From assembly GCA_020632475.1 (NCBI GenBank), contig JACKFM010000003.1:62001-126000 (forward strand): a DNA stretch of 64,000 bases. The letters run 5' to 3'. Shown here piece after piece: positions 31,967-40,168 of the stretch; the first letter of the stretch is position 1; the number at the start of each line of letters is the position of its first letter. Source of the DNA: Candidatus Omnitrophota bacterium (GTDB lineage: Bacteria > Omnitrophota > Omnitrophia > Omnitrophales > Aquincolibacteriaceae). The notes under the pieces are model-generated. The model had not been told where the DNA came from, searched no databases, and saw only the letters and a list, made by a program, of their open reading frames with translations. The position numbers and the translations under genes are program-made.

Positions 31967-32800
31967 ATGACAGTTTTTGAAGCATTCCTCTTAGGCGGAG
32001 TTCAGGGTATTACCGAGTTCCTTCCGATTTCCAGTTCAGGACATCTTGTGCTGGTGCAGTATCTGCTTCACATTAAAGAGCCCATGATCGCTTTTGACAT
32101 CGCGGTTCATATCGGAACTTTGGTGGCGGTCGGTGTTTATTTCTGGAAAGACATCATCATGATTCTTTACCATGGATTGATGTTCGCCATTAAATTTCCG
32201 GTAATCAAAGATCAAGAAAAACTAATCGAAAAATACCCTTATTCACTGACGGCCGGATATATTGTTTTATCCATGCTTGCAACGATGATCATGGGTCTTT
32301 TATTTTATCAGCTGTTTGAGTTTTTCTTTCGATCCGTTTTAAGTGTCGGTGTGGCGTGGATTGTTATGTCGTTTTTCTTTTTTATCAGTAAGGGGTTTGA
32401 CAGTGAAGACCGCAATCTGGAGCTGATGAACCATAAAGATGCTTTTCTGATCGGGCTGGCTCAGGGAATTGCGCTCATTCCGGGGATCTCTCGGTCTGGG
32501 GCGACCATCCTCATGGCGTTATACTGCGGGATGTCAAAAAAAGATTCCGCCCGTTACTCCTTTCTTTTGGCTTTTCCGACCGTATTAGGCGTTGCGATCT
32601 TTGAGTTTCATGAGGTTTTTGCTTTTTGGCATGATAACTCGGTTGTGTTAATGGCCGGAATGGTGGCTTCCGCAGTGATTGGATATCTTGCGCTCTTTTT
32701 ACTGGTCTGGCTGACCAAGCGCGGTAAATTTTATTATTTCGGCTTTTATTGTGCTGCAGTCGGTCTTTTTGCCGTTGTTTCAGCTTTTCTTCCTCATTAA
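31967..32800 (+). CDS. uppP: Undecaprenyl-diphosphatase
   Basis: Integral membrane phosphatase (BacA/UppP) recycling undecaprenyl diphosphate to the monophosphate carrier for peptidoglycan and other glycans. Two conserved repeats are visible: GGVQGITEFLPISSSGH near the start (catalytic Glu in the EFLP segment) and GISRSGATI in the second half. About eight membrane helices. 277 residues is normal. It lies 50 bases after manC, consistent with a shared glycan-precursor transcript; no terminator is evident after it. Confidence 0.96.
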   Translation: MTVFEAFLLGGVQGITEFLPISSSGHLVLVQYLLHIKEPMIAFDIAVHIGTLVAVGVYFWKDIIMILYHGLMFAIKFPVIKDQEKLIEKYPYSLTAGYIVLSMLATMIMGLLFYQLFEFFFRSVLSVGVAWIVMSFFFFISKGFDSEDRNLELMNHKDAFLIGLAQGIALIPGISRSGATILMALYCGMSKKDSARYSFLLAFPTVLGVAIFEFHEVFAFWHDNSVVLMAGMVASAVIGYLALFLLVWLTKRGKFYYFGFYCAAVGLFAVVSAFLPH

Positions 32801-32868
32801 GTAAGAGTCTTTTAAGCCTTCTTGCCCGGACGAACCTTCGATTTAGTCTCTTTAGTCTTCCTCATAAT

Positions 32869-32897
32869 ATGACGATGATTAGGTCATCAGTTATAAT
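32869..32897 (+). promoter_or_regulatory. Possible promoter for the acyl-CoA dehydrogenase gene
   Basis: ATGACG, 17-base spacer, perfect TATAAT; the -35 box is a poor match. Transcription would begin near 32904, 50 bases before the ATG, and AAAAGG gives a ribosome site. Confidence 0.4.
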
Positions 32898-32953
32898 TTA
32901 AATAGAAAGATCAAATAACATTTCTTCAACCCTTTTAAACCGAAAAGGCAGCC

Positions 32954-34813
32954 ATGGATATCCTGGATGAAAAGAAAATAGGCAAGGATAAGTTAAAGGC
33001 TCTTGAATTAGCTGAAGACTCCCGCGAGACCGAGTGGAAAATGCCCAGTTTTGTTGCCGAACTTTTTCAAGGACGAGTCCGGTGGGATTTAATTATGCCT
33101 TTTCCTGCGCAGAGTGAAGAAGATAAAAAAATCGGCGATCAGCTTTTGGATCAGGTTGAAAGGGCCTTGAAAAAGCATTTGGATCCTAACGAGGTTGACA
33201 GGACCGGAGAGATGCCCCAGGCAGCCATTCAGGCTCTTGCCGATTTAAAACTTTTCGCGATGAAAATTCCCAAAGAATACGGAGGTCTTGGACTTTCACA
33301 GACCAATTATAACCGCGTATGCCATCTGGTGGCCAGTTACTGTGCCTCGACGGCCGTGTGGCTTTCAGCCCATCAGTCCATAGGCGTTCCTCAGCCCCTG
33401 ATCCTTTATGGGACGGAAGAACAAAAGAAAAAATATTGTCCTCAGTTTGCGAAGGGTGCGATATCGGCCTTTGCCTTAACGGAACCGGATGTGGGGAGTG
33501 ATCCGGCAAAGATGAAAACGACCGCGGTTCCGGATGCCGACGGAAAACATTTTACTCTAAACGGACTTAAGCTTTGGTGTACGAACGGTACGGTCGCCGA
33601 TATCATGGTGGTGATGGCCCAGACGCCGCCGAAAATTGTCAAGGGCCGTGAGCGTCAGCAGATTACGGCGTTTATTGTTGAAAAAAATATGCCGGGAGTT
33701 GAAGTTGTGCATCGCTGCCGGTTTATGGGATTGAATGGGATTCAAAACGGTCTTTTGAAATTCTCAAACGTGAAAGTCCCCCGGGAAAATATTATTTTAG
33801 GCGAGGGCAAGGGGCTGAAACTTGCTTTAACGACGTTGAATACCGGCCGATTGACCATGCCGGCTTCAGTAACAGGAGCTTCCAAGTATTGTTTGAAGGC
33901 CGTTCGTCAGTGGGCGAATGAGCGCCATCAGTGGGGCTCGGCAATCGGCAAACACGAGGCGGTTGCTTCCAAGATTGCAACGATTACGGCAACCATTTTT
34001 GCGATGGATGCGGTTTCCTGGATGACTTCGGCAATGGCTGACAACAAACGCTATGATATTCGCCTTGAAGCGGCCATGGCAAAGCTTTGCTGTACGGAGG
34101 CCAGTTGGAAAATTGTTGACGGTGCGATTCAAATCCGAGGCGGACGGGGATATGAAACCGCCGACTCTCTCAAGGCCCGTGGTGAAAAGGCCTATCCCTT
34201 TGAACGGATTATGAGAGATTCACGAATTAACACGATTATCGAAGGTACAAGCCAAATTATGCGCCTTTTTATCGCCCGTGAAGCGATGGATTCTCATGTG
34301 CGTAAGATTATGCCGATCATGTCACCGAAAACAAAAATGGGTGAACGCTTTGCGCTTATGGCCAAGGCCTTTGGTTTTTACGCGCTATGGTATCCTAAGC
34401 AATTTATCGGTTTGGATGCCTTACCTTCGGGGGTGGCGATCCCTCGTGAATTGCGTGGGCATATGCAATATGTCTCAAAGACCTCACGGCGTCTGGCCCG
34501 TAATCTTTTTCATGCGATGATGGTTTATCAGCAAAAACTTGAAGCCAAACAGTTAATTATGTCGCGATTGGTCAATGTCGGTACGGATTTATTTGCGATA
34601 GCCTCAAGCTGCAGCTATGCGATAAGTCAGTCTGCCGACAAGGGGGCCGTTGAACTGGCGGATTTATTCTGTCGTCAGGCCCGGGGGCGTATCCACCGCC
34701 AATTCAGCCGGTTATGGAAAAATGATGATGCGCAGGCCTGCCGGGTGGCGGACAATGCATTGAATGACAAATATGCTTGGCTTGAAGACGGCATTATCTT
34801 TACAGAGGACTGA
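32954..34813 (+). CDS. Acyl-CoA dehydrogenase with C-terminal extension
   Basis: FAD enzyme oxidising acyl-CoA thioesters. The middle domain carries SAFALTEPDVGSDPAKMKT (core ALTEPDVGSD), the C-terminal domain IRGGRGYE and the catalytic base Glu430 in IIEGTSQI. 619 residues is well above the ~380 of short-chain enzymes; the extra C-terminal ~180 residues are helical, as in the very-long-chain group. Partners for full beta-oxidation (thiolase, hydratase, ETF) are not in this window, so the true substrate stays open. The FadL porin at the left edge is a plausible uptake partner but far away. Confidence 0.88.
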   Translation: MDILDEKKIGKDKLKALELAEDSRETEWKMPSFVAELFQGRVRWDLIMPFPAQSEEDKKIGDQLLDQVERALKKHLDPNEVDRTGEMPQAAIQALADLKLFAMKIPKEYGGLGLSQTNYNRVCHLVASYCASTAVWLSAHQSIGVPQPLILYGTEEQKKKYCPQFAKGAISAFALTEPDVGSDPAKMKTTAVPDADGKHFTLNGLKLWCTNGTVADIMVVMAQTPPKIVKGRERQQITAFIVEKNMPGVEVVHRCRFMGLNGIQNGLLKFSNVKVPRENIILGEGKGLKLALTTLNTGRLTMPASVTGASKYCLKAVRQWANERHQWGSAIGKHEAVASKIATITATIFAMDAVSWMTSAMADNKRYDIRLEAAMAKLCCTEASWKIVDGAIQIRGGRGYETADSLKARGEKAYPFERIMRDSRINTIIEGTSQIMRLFIAREAMDSHVRKIMPIMSPKTKMGERFALMAKAFGFYALWYPKQFIGLDALPSGVAIPRELRGHMQYVSKTSRRLARNLFHAMMVYQQKLEAKQLIMSRLVNVGTDLFAIASSCSYAISQSADKGAVELADLFCRQARGRIHRQFSRLWKNDDAQACRVADNALNDKYAWLEDGIIFTED

Positions 34814-35092
34814 GCAATGAGGTTTGAGGACTGAGTGGGCGGTCGCCCTGGAAGGCCGAGGGCGGAAGGCTGAAGAGTCAGTTGCCCCAGAGTCCACTGT
34901 CCACAGCCCCGGTTGCCTGAGTGATTGAGTTGGACGTTTGAAGATAGAAGTCCCAGTTGATAGGCTCTTGAATCAGAAAATGCATGAGTTTGACAGTTTT
35001 TTTTCTAAACGTGTGACTTGAGACAGGTTGTTTTTGATCCTATTGACAACTCAGCCCTCGCTGATCAGTCCGCAGTCCTGTTTTTCCCGCCG
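34814..35092 (+). other. Non-coding gap with degenerate short repeats
   Basis: No gene is supported between 34814 and 35130. GAGGACTGAG occurs twice (34805-34814, overlapping the stop of the previous gene, and 34826-34835). The stretch then has phrases such as AGAGTCCACTGTCCACAG and later GATCAGTCCGCAGTCC, resembling decayed AGTCCACAG-type intergenic repeats. The cysI promoter lies at its right end. Confidence 0.5.
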
Positions 35093-35121
35093 TTGTGCCC
35101 AAAAGCTCCATTTGATACAAT
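35093..35121 (+). promoter_or_regulatory. Promoter for cysI, short or absent leader
   Basis: TTGTGC, 17-base spacer, TACAAT. The -10 box ends nine bases before the ATG at 35131 and there is no ribosome site, so the mRNA should be leaderless or nearly so. Confidence 0.6.
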
Positions 35122-35130
35122 ACCCTTCTT

Positions 35131-36831
35131 ATGAGTACACAGCAGGATAAAACCCCGTTTGAGCAAATGAAGGAAGCGAGCCGGTTTTTGCGCGGAACGA
35201 TCCGCCAGACTCTCTCCCAGGACACCCCGCAGTTTTCAGCGGACGAATCGCAGCTCTTGAAATTTCACGGTTGTTATCAGCAGGATGATCGTGATCTTCG
35301 TCAACAGCTTCTCAAAGAGAAAAAAGATAAAGCTTTTAGTTTAATGGTCCGATCCAAAATTCCTGCCGGGTGGATGAATGCTGAGCAATATCTGGCCCAC
35401 GATGAACTTGCGGAAAAATATGGAAACGGAACACTGCGAATTACCACACGGCAGGGTTTTCAGTTTCACGGAGTCCTTAAGAAGAACGCACGTGCAGTCA
35501 TTCAGGGGATTCATTTGAAGCTTGGCACCACTCAAGGTGCCTGTGGGGATGTGGTCAGAAATGTGATGGCCGATCCGGGACTTTTTTTTGATCCGGCAAC
35601 CAAGCCGCTTTTTTCAAAAATCAAGGAACTGTCGGACCATTTTCTTTCACGCTGCCGTGCCTACCATGAAATATGGCTTAATGATGAAAAAATTGAAAAC
35701 CCGGATTTAGCCCAAGAGGATGAGCCGATCTATGGGAAGGCCTATTTGCCCAGAAAATTTAAAATCGCGATGGCTTCTCCGGATAATAATTCAATTGATG
35801 TTTATTCCCATGATCTCGGCATTATTCCTGAAGTTACTGATGGTCAGCTGAAGGGATTTAATATTCTGGTTGGCGGCGGTTTCGGCATGACGCATGGAAT
35901 TCAAACAACTTATCCGCGGTTGGCAACTCCCTTTTGTTTTGTTTCCTATGACGATCTAATTCGTCTGGTTGAAGCGGTAGTCTTAGTTCAACGTGATAAC
36001 GGTAACCGTACCGACCGTAAGCATGCCCGCCTTAAATATTTGATTGATTCCAAAGGTATGGATTGGTTTCGTGTTGAAGTAGAAAAACGGTTTGGCCAAT
36101 CCGTAGAACCGGCTCATAAAATCAGTCTCAAAGGAATTGACTATGGGCATGGATGGCGTCTCCAGGCTGATGGACGTTGGATTCTGGGCGTATTTGTGGA
36201 AAATGGCCGGATTAAAGATGAAGGCGGTTTTCGTTTAAAAACCGGATTGCGGGCTTTGGTCGGGAAATATCGTCCGGAAATTTATTTGACCGCATGTCAG
36301 GATCTTTGGCTTGTGGGAATCGAGGATAAAGATAAACCGGATGTCGAGGACATGCTTAAAAATTATGGCGTGACTTTGCCGGATGAGATCACACAGATTA
36401 GAAAAAATTCAATGGCCTGTCCGGCATTGCCCACTTGCGGACTGGCGATTTCAGAGGCTGAGCGAGCCCTCCCGGCTGTCATGGATGAACTTGAGAAGGT
36501 TCTCCTGGACTGTGGTTTGGATGGGCAGCAGATCATTACGCGTATGACCGGATGTCCGAATGGATGCGCACGGCCCTATAACGCGGAAATTGCGCTGGTG
36601 GGTAAATCCGCGGGAACTTATAATATTTATCTCGGAGGCAGCCTGAGAGGCGATCGACTTGTCTTTTTATTTGCCGAAAAAATTCAGCCGGGGGATATTG
36701 CTAAAGCCCTGCGGCCTATTTTTGAATCGTATCAGAAACAAAGACTAGCACAGGAAGGTTTTGGGGATTTCTGTGATCGTATGGGGGCCGATCAATTAAC
36801 GGCTCTGCTGCCTACATGTTTTTCGGCCTAA
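35131..36831 (+). CDS. cysI: Sulfite reductase hemoprotein (CysI type)
   Basis: Six-electron reduction of sulfite to sulfide at a coupled sirohaem-[4Fe-4S] centre. The cluster ligands are Cys430, Cys436, Cys475 and Cys479 (CPALPTC and GCPNGC), the same spacing as E. coli CysI. RITTRQGFQFHGV in the first half is the substrate/sirohaem-binding block. The C-terminus ends with EGFGDFCDR, also CysI-like. 566 residues matches the family. No flavoprotein subunit (CysJ) or ferredoxin gene is adjacent, so the electron donor is unknown. Confidence 0.93.
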   Translation: MSTQQDKTPFEQMKEASRFLRGTIRQTLSQDTPQFSADESQLLKFHGCYQQDDRDLRQQLLKEKKDKAFSLMVRSKIPAGWMNAEQYLAHDELAEKYGNGTLRITTRQGFQFHGVLKKNARAVIQGIHLKLGTTQGACGDVVRNVMADPGLFFDPATKPLFSKIKELSDHFLSRCRAYHEIWLNDEKIENPDLAQEDEPIYGKAYLPRKFKIAMASPDNNSIDVYSHDLGIIPEVTDGQLKGFNILVGGGFGMTHGIQTTYPRLATPFCFVSYDDLIRLVEAVVLVQRDNGNRTDRKHARLKYLIDSKGMDWFRVEVEKRFGQSVEPAHKISLKGIDYGHGWRLQADGRWILGVFVENGRIKDEGGFRLKTGLRALVGKYRPEIYLTACQDLWLVGIEDKDKPDVEDMLKNYGVTLPDEITQIRKNSMACPALPTCGLAISEAERALPAVMDELEKVLLDCGLDGQQIITRMTGCPNGCARPYNAEIALVGKSAGTYNIYLGGSLRGDRLVFLFAEKIQPGDIAKALRPIFESYQKQRLAQEGFGDFCDRMGADQLTALLPTCFSA

Positions 36832-36859
36832 CTTCGGTTTAGTCTTTTAGAGATCTAAG

Positions 36860-37132
36860 ATGAATATTGATTTTTTTTTAGATCAGGTGATCGGCCTAGT
36901 CGGTGCCTTTTTAGTTTTGCTGGCGTACTTTTTATTGCAAACTCGCCGTCTTAGCCATTCGGCGTATCCTTATCTTTTTATGAATTTTTTTGGAGGAACG
37001 TGCCTTTTAATTGCCTCAATGCATACGGGGCAGGCTGGTTTAATTCTTTTGGAGGGTTCCTGGACGGTTATTAGTCTTTATGCTTTGCTGAAACGAATGC
37101 GTGGAACGGATATTTCCGGACACGCCACTTAA
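36860..37132 (+). CDS. CBU_0592-family small membrane protein
   Basis: 90 residues with three hydrophobic segments (about 8-26, 38-55 and 59-77). The pattern GLVGAFLVLLAYFLLQ..YLFMNFFGG..SWTVISLYAL matches the CBU_0592 family of uncharacterised bacterial membrane proteins. Function unknown. It lies 28 bases after cysI and 21 bases before the Nfu gene, so it is likely part of the same transcript. Confidence 0.72.
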   Translation: MNIDFFLDQVIGLVGAFLVLLAYFLLQTRRLSHSAYPYLFMNFFGGTCLLIASMHTGQAGLILLEGSWTVISLYALLKRMRGTDISGHAT

Positions 37133-37153
37133 ACCTTTGATAAGGAGTTATCG

Positions 37154-37711
37154 ATGATTCGTGTTGATACAGAATTTACGCCCAATCCCAATTCGTTGAA
37201 ATTTAACGTTGATGTTGTTTTGATGCAAAAGGGAACGGCCTTTTACACTTCAGTTGAAGAGGCCGTAAAGAGCTCTCCGCTCGCCGTAAAGATTTTTGAA
37301 ATACCGCATATCAAAGAAGTTTTTATCGGCCGTCAATTTGTGACGATTACCCGGGGAGAAGCTTCTTTGACCTGGGCGGAATTAATCGCGCCGGTGACCG
37401 GAATCCTTCAAGCTTATCTTCCGTCCGGCCAGCCGATCGTGATTCAGACTGAAGAGACTGCGGATACGCATAACGGGGAGGATTCTGAAATCGAAGCCAA
37501 AATCCGCCAGGTTTTAGATGAAAAGATTCGTCCTGCCGTGGCACGTGACGGAGGGGATATTATTTTTCACGGTTTTCAGGACGGTATTGTAACGCTTCAT
37601 CTCCAAGGCGCCTGTTCGACGTGTCCCAGCTCTATTGCTACCCTTAAGGCCGGAGTGGAGCGCATCCTTTGCGAAGCCATTCCCGAAGTTAGAGAAGTCG
37701 TCCAGGTATAG
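37154..37711 (+). CDS. Nfu-type iron-sulfur cluster scaffold
   Basis: Two domains: residues 1-88 match the Scaffold Nfu/NifU N domain (TEFTPNPNSLKF opening), residues 110-185 the NifU-like C domain with its cluster-binding C-x2-C at Cys154 and Cys157 in GACSTCPSS. This arrangement, as in eukaryotic and alphaproteobacterial Nfu, carries a [4Fe-4S] cluster between two subunits and passes it to target enzymes. AAGGAG eight bases before the ATG is a strong ribosome site. Its position after cysI, a [4Fe-4S] enzyme, makes delivery to sulfite reductase an attractive but unproven idea. Confidence 0.92.
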   Translation: MIRVDTEFTPNPNSLKFNVDVVLMQKGTAFYTSVEEAVKSSPLAVKIFEIPHIKEVFIGRQFVTITRGEASLTWAELIAPVTGILQAYLPSGQPIVIQTEETADTHNGEDSEIEAKIRQVLDEKIRPAVARDGGDIIFHGFQDGIVTLHLQGACSTCPSSIATLKAGVERILCEAIPEVREVVQV

Positions 37712-37860
37712 TCCACGGTTCATGAATGATCGATAGTCCGTAGATTCCTCCAAGATACGATGCATTTTAAAGGTGGATGTGATGTCCCGCCTTCCTCCGT
37801 TATGATTTCGGGTTCAAAGCCGATAATTAGAGCTATAGACGATTCTTATGGGAGGCAACT

Positions 37861-38064
37861 ATGGCAGTGAAAAAAACTCTTCATAAACTTTCTTCATCCA
37901 AAGTTCAGATATTTAAAATTAAAAACAGGCGCGGCTACGCTGCCGTTTGCATGAACAATCTGACTGAAGGTAACACCCCTGTTCAGGCTTTTGAACGTAT
38001 GGTCAAAGCGGTTAAAAGGGCTGGGTATCTGCTGGATGGCAAATTACCCAAGCCGAAAGCCTGA
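37861..38064 (+). CDS. Small basic protein of unknown function
   Basis: 67 residues, strongly basic (many Lys/Arg, few acids), no membrane segment. GGGAGG lies seven bases before the ATG, a good ribosome site, which is the main support for its being real. Motif-like stretches: FKIKNRRGYAAVCMNN and AFERMVKAVKRAGYLL. The layout, a short beta segment and then an amphipathic helix, recalls small nucleic-acid-binding or stress proteins. No family recognised. Confidence 0.6.
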   Translation: MAVKKTLHKLSSSKVQIFKIKNRRGYAAVCMNNLTEGNTPVQAFERMVKAVKRAGYLLDGKLPKPKA

Positions 38065-38114
38065 TATTTTAGTTCCTAAGTGCCATAAATTCGCGGTTCA
38101 TAAGAGGTTATGAA

Positions 38115-38143
38115 TTGACAGCCTCGGCGGGTTTCGCTAATAT
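38115..38143 (+). promoter_or_regulatory. Strong sigma-70-type promoter upstream of scpA
   Basis: Perfect TTGACA, 17-base spacer, TAATAT running into ATACT. Predicted start near 38150 leaves a ~135-base leader before the GTG at 38286. The leader contains AAGTA-CTTTC-TACTT-like and GCTTAGAGAGTCTTATC segments that may fold; no known riboswitch was recognised. Confidence 0.7.
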
Positions 38144-38285
38144 ACTCTGAAATCAGTGCTATTTGTAGATAGCCTAACTTCTTTTAAAATAAAAAGTTAG
38201 ATCCTCTCATCAAGTACTTTCTACTTGCTTAGAGAGTCTTATCCCTGATGTTTTTTGTCAGGTAAGTCCTTTTTTTGGAGATATT

Positions 38286-39233
38286 GTGGTTTTAGAACCC
38301 TCTGAGCGTGAAAATCAGGAAGATGCTGCCCTTGAGCCTGTGCAGTCTCAGGATTTTACCCCGCCATCTGAAGAGTCTCCGGTTTCAGAAGTTGAAGTGT
38401 CTGACGGATTGCAGGACTCACCTCCTAGTGAACCTCAAACAGCTCCGGCCGCTGATCAACCCTCCGAAGAAGGGATCGCTTTTCAGGAAAAACGGCTTAA
38501 TCCACTTCACGTTAAGCTTCAGACCTATGATGGCCCTCTTGATCTTCTTTTGGATTTAATCAAAAAAAATGAAATGGATATTTATAATATCCCGATTGCT
38601 GAAATTACGAGGCAATATTTGGAACACCTGGCCGAAATGCGCAAATTGGATCTCGAAGTTGCAGGAGAATTTTTGGTCATTGCCGCAACGCTGATCTATA
38701 TCAAATCCAAGATGCTGCTGCCTCAGGAAAATGAAGTCGAAGAAGATGAAAGCGGGGATGATCCCCGTCAGGAGCTGGTTCGCAAACTTCTTGAATATCA
38801 GGCCTTCAGGGAAGCCGCCAAGGAACTCGGTTTTCTGGAAAGCGAGCGAGGGAAGACCTTTTCAAGGCAGATCGCCGATTATTATCTTGCGGAACTGGAT
38901 CCCGAAGATGCCGGTATTGATACCTTTAGTGCAAATCTGTTCGATTTGTTGACGGCCTTTCAAAATGTTCTGGTGCGCTCAGGAAAAAATCTAACCCATG
39001 AAGTTTTCGAAGAGGTTATTTCAATTGAAGAAAAAATAGCTGAAGTCAGCAATCTTTTAAACCGGAAGCAAAAAGTATTATTTTCAGAATTATTCAAAAC
39101 ACGCTGGACCCGTAATGAATTGATCGCGACGTTTCTGGCCCTGCTTGAAATTGTCCGTACAAAAATTGCATTTGTGAAACAGGATAACCAATTTGGTGAA
39201 ATCATCATCGAGAAAAGGGAAGAGGCTGCTTAA
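38286..39233 (+). CDS. scpA: Segregation and condensation protein A
   Basis: Kleisin subunit of the SMC-ScpAB condensin that organises and segregates the chromosome. The kleisin N-terminal signature HVKLQTYDGPLDLLLDLIKK (core YDGPLDLLLDLI) appears near residue 80, followed by DIYNIPIAEITRQYLEHL; the C-terminal winged helix begins around LFKTRWTRNELIATF. The first ~70 residues are an acidic Pro/Ser/Glu-rich tail absent from most ScpA. The start is a GTG with GGAG five to six bases upstream. scpB overlaps its stop. Confidence 0.93.
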   Translation: MVLEPSERENQEDAALEPVQSQDFTPPSEESPVSEVEVSDGLQDSPPSEPQTAPAADQPSEEGIAFQEKRLNPLHVKLQTYDGPLDLLLDLIKKNEMDIYNIPIAEITRQYLEHLAEMRKLDLEVAGEFLVIAATLIYIKSKMLLPQENEVEEDESGDDPRQELVRKLLEYQAFREAAKELGFLESERGKTFSRQIADYYLAELDPEDAGIDTFSANLFDLLTAFQNVLVRSGKNLTHEVFEEVISIEEKIAEVSNLLNRKQKVLFSELFKTRWTRNELIATFLALLEIVRTKIAFVKQDNQFGEIIIEKREEAA

Positions 39234-40168
39234 TGAGAACAAACGCAATGGATAAGGCTGCAAAGGAAAAGGAAAAAGCGGAGAAAATTAAAAAACTCAG
39301 AAAAGAGCTTGAATCGGATCTGGAAGAACAACTGCTTGCGGCCAAAGAATCTTCCGGCGAGGCTGATTCGATGACCCGTGTAGAGGTTGAAAAGGTTAAT
39401 GTCGGTGAAGTGGTTGACCCTGAAAAGGCCAGAGATATTATTGAGGCATTGCTTTTTGCGGCTTCAAAACCGATGCCTGTTAATGATATCCGCCGTGTCG
39501 TGCGCGGTCTGACCCCAAAACAGGTCGAAACCATCATCAAAGATCTGAAAGATACTTATACGGCCCAGAACCGCAGTTTTGAGATTGTCGAAATTGCCGG
39601 TGGATATGAAATCGTGACACGCAAAGAGTTCGCCCCGTGGTTGATGAAACTTGAGTTGCAGAAAAAAGTCAAACAGGCAACCCAGTCCGCTTTGGAAACC
39701 CTGGCGATCCTGGCTTATAAACAACCGATTACCCGTGCCGAAATCGAAGAGCTTCGCGGCGTGGATGTCAGCGGTGTGATGACCACTCTTGTCGAGCGGG
39801 GTTTGATCAAGATTGTCGGTAAAAAAGATGTCCCCGGACGTCCTTTCTTATATGGGACAACCGATAAATTTCTGGAGCATTTCGGTCTTGGATCACTTAG
39901 AGATCTGCCGAATCTGGATGAGATTAAAATGATCGTGGATTATTCGGTGAAAAAAGAGGATCTGTTAAAACAACCGCAGCTTGTGGATGTCCCGGCTGAA
40001 GATTCAGAAGAATCCGGTGAGAATGTTTCGCAAACAGATGTTTCAGAGCCCCAGGATTCCGCCGTTGAAAATTTGGAGACCACTGCGGATGAAGATTCTT
40101 CGGATGAACCTTTAGTGGATGAAAACGCTCCGGATGATTCCGAGAAGGAGACAGTCAGTGGATCTTAG
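39233..40168 (+). CDS. scpB: Segregation and condensation protein B
   Basis: Partner of ScpA in SMC condensin; a dimer of tandem winged-helix domains that regulates SMC ATPase activity. Conserved blocks are IIEALLFAASKPM, FEIVEIAGGYEIVTR, ALETLAILAYKQPITRAEIE and GRPFLYGTTDKFLEHFGL (all core ScpB). The N-terminal ~60 residues are Lys/Glu-rich and predicted helical, and the last ~55 are acidic and disordered, so both ends are longer than in Bacillus. The pheA start lies 11 bases inside its end. Confidence 0.94.
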   Translation: MRTNAMDKAAKEKEKAEKIKKLRKELESDLEEQLLAAKESSGEADSMTRVEVEKVNVGEVVDPEKARDIIEALLFAASKPMPVNDIRRVVRGLTPKQVETIIKDLKDTYTAQNRSFEIVEIAGGYEIVTRKEFAPWLMKLELQKKVKQATQSALETLAILAYKQPITRAEIEELRGVDVSGVMTTLVERGLIKIVGKKDVPGRPFLYGTTDKFLEHFGLGSLRDLPNLDEIKMIVDYSVKKEDLLKQPQLVDVPAEDSEESGENVSQTDVSEPQDSAVENLETTADEDSSDEPLVDENAPDDSEKETVSGS

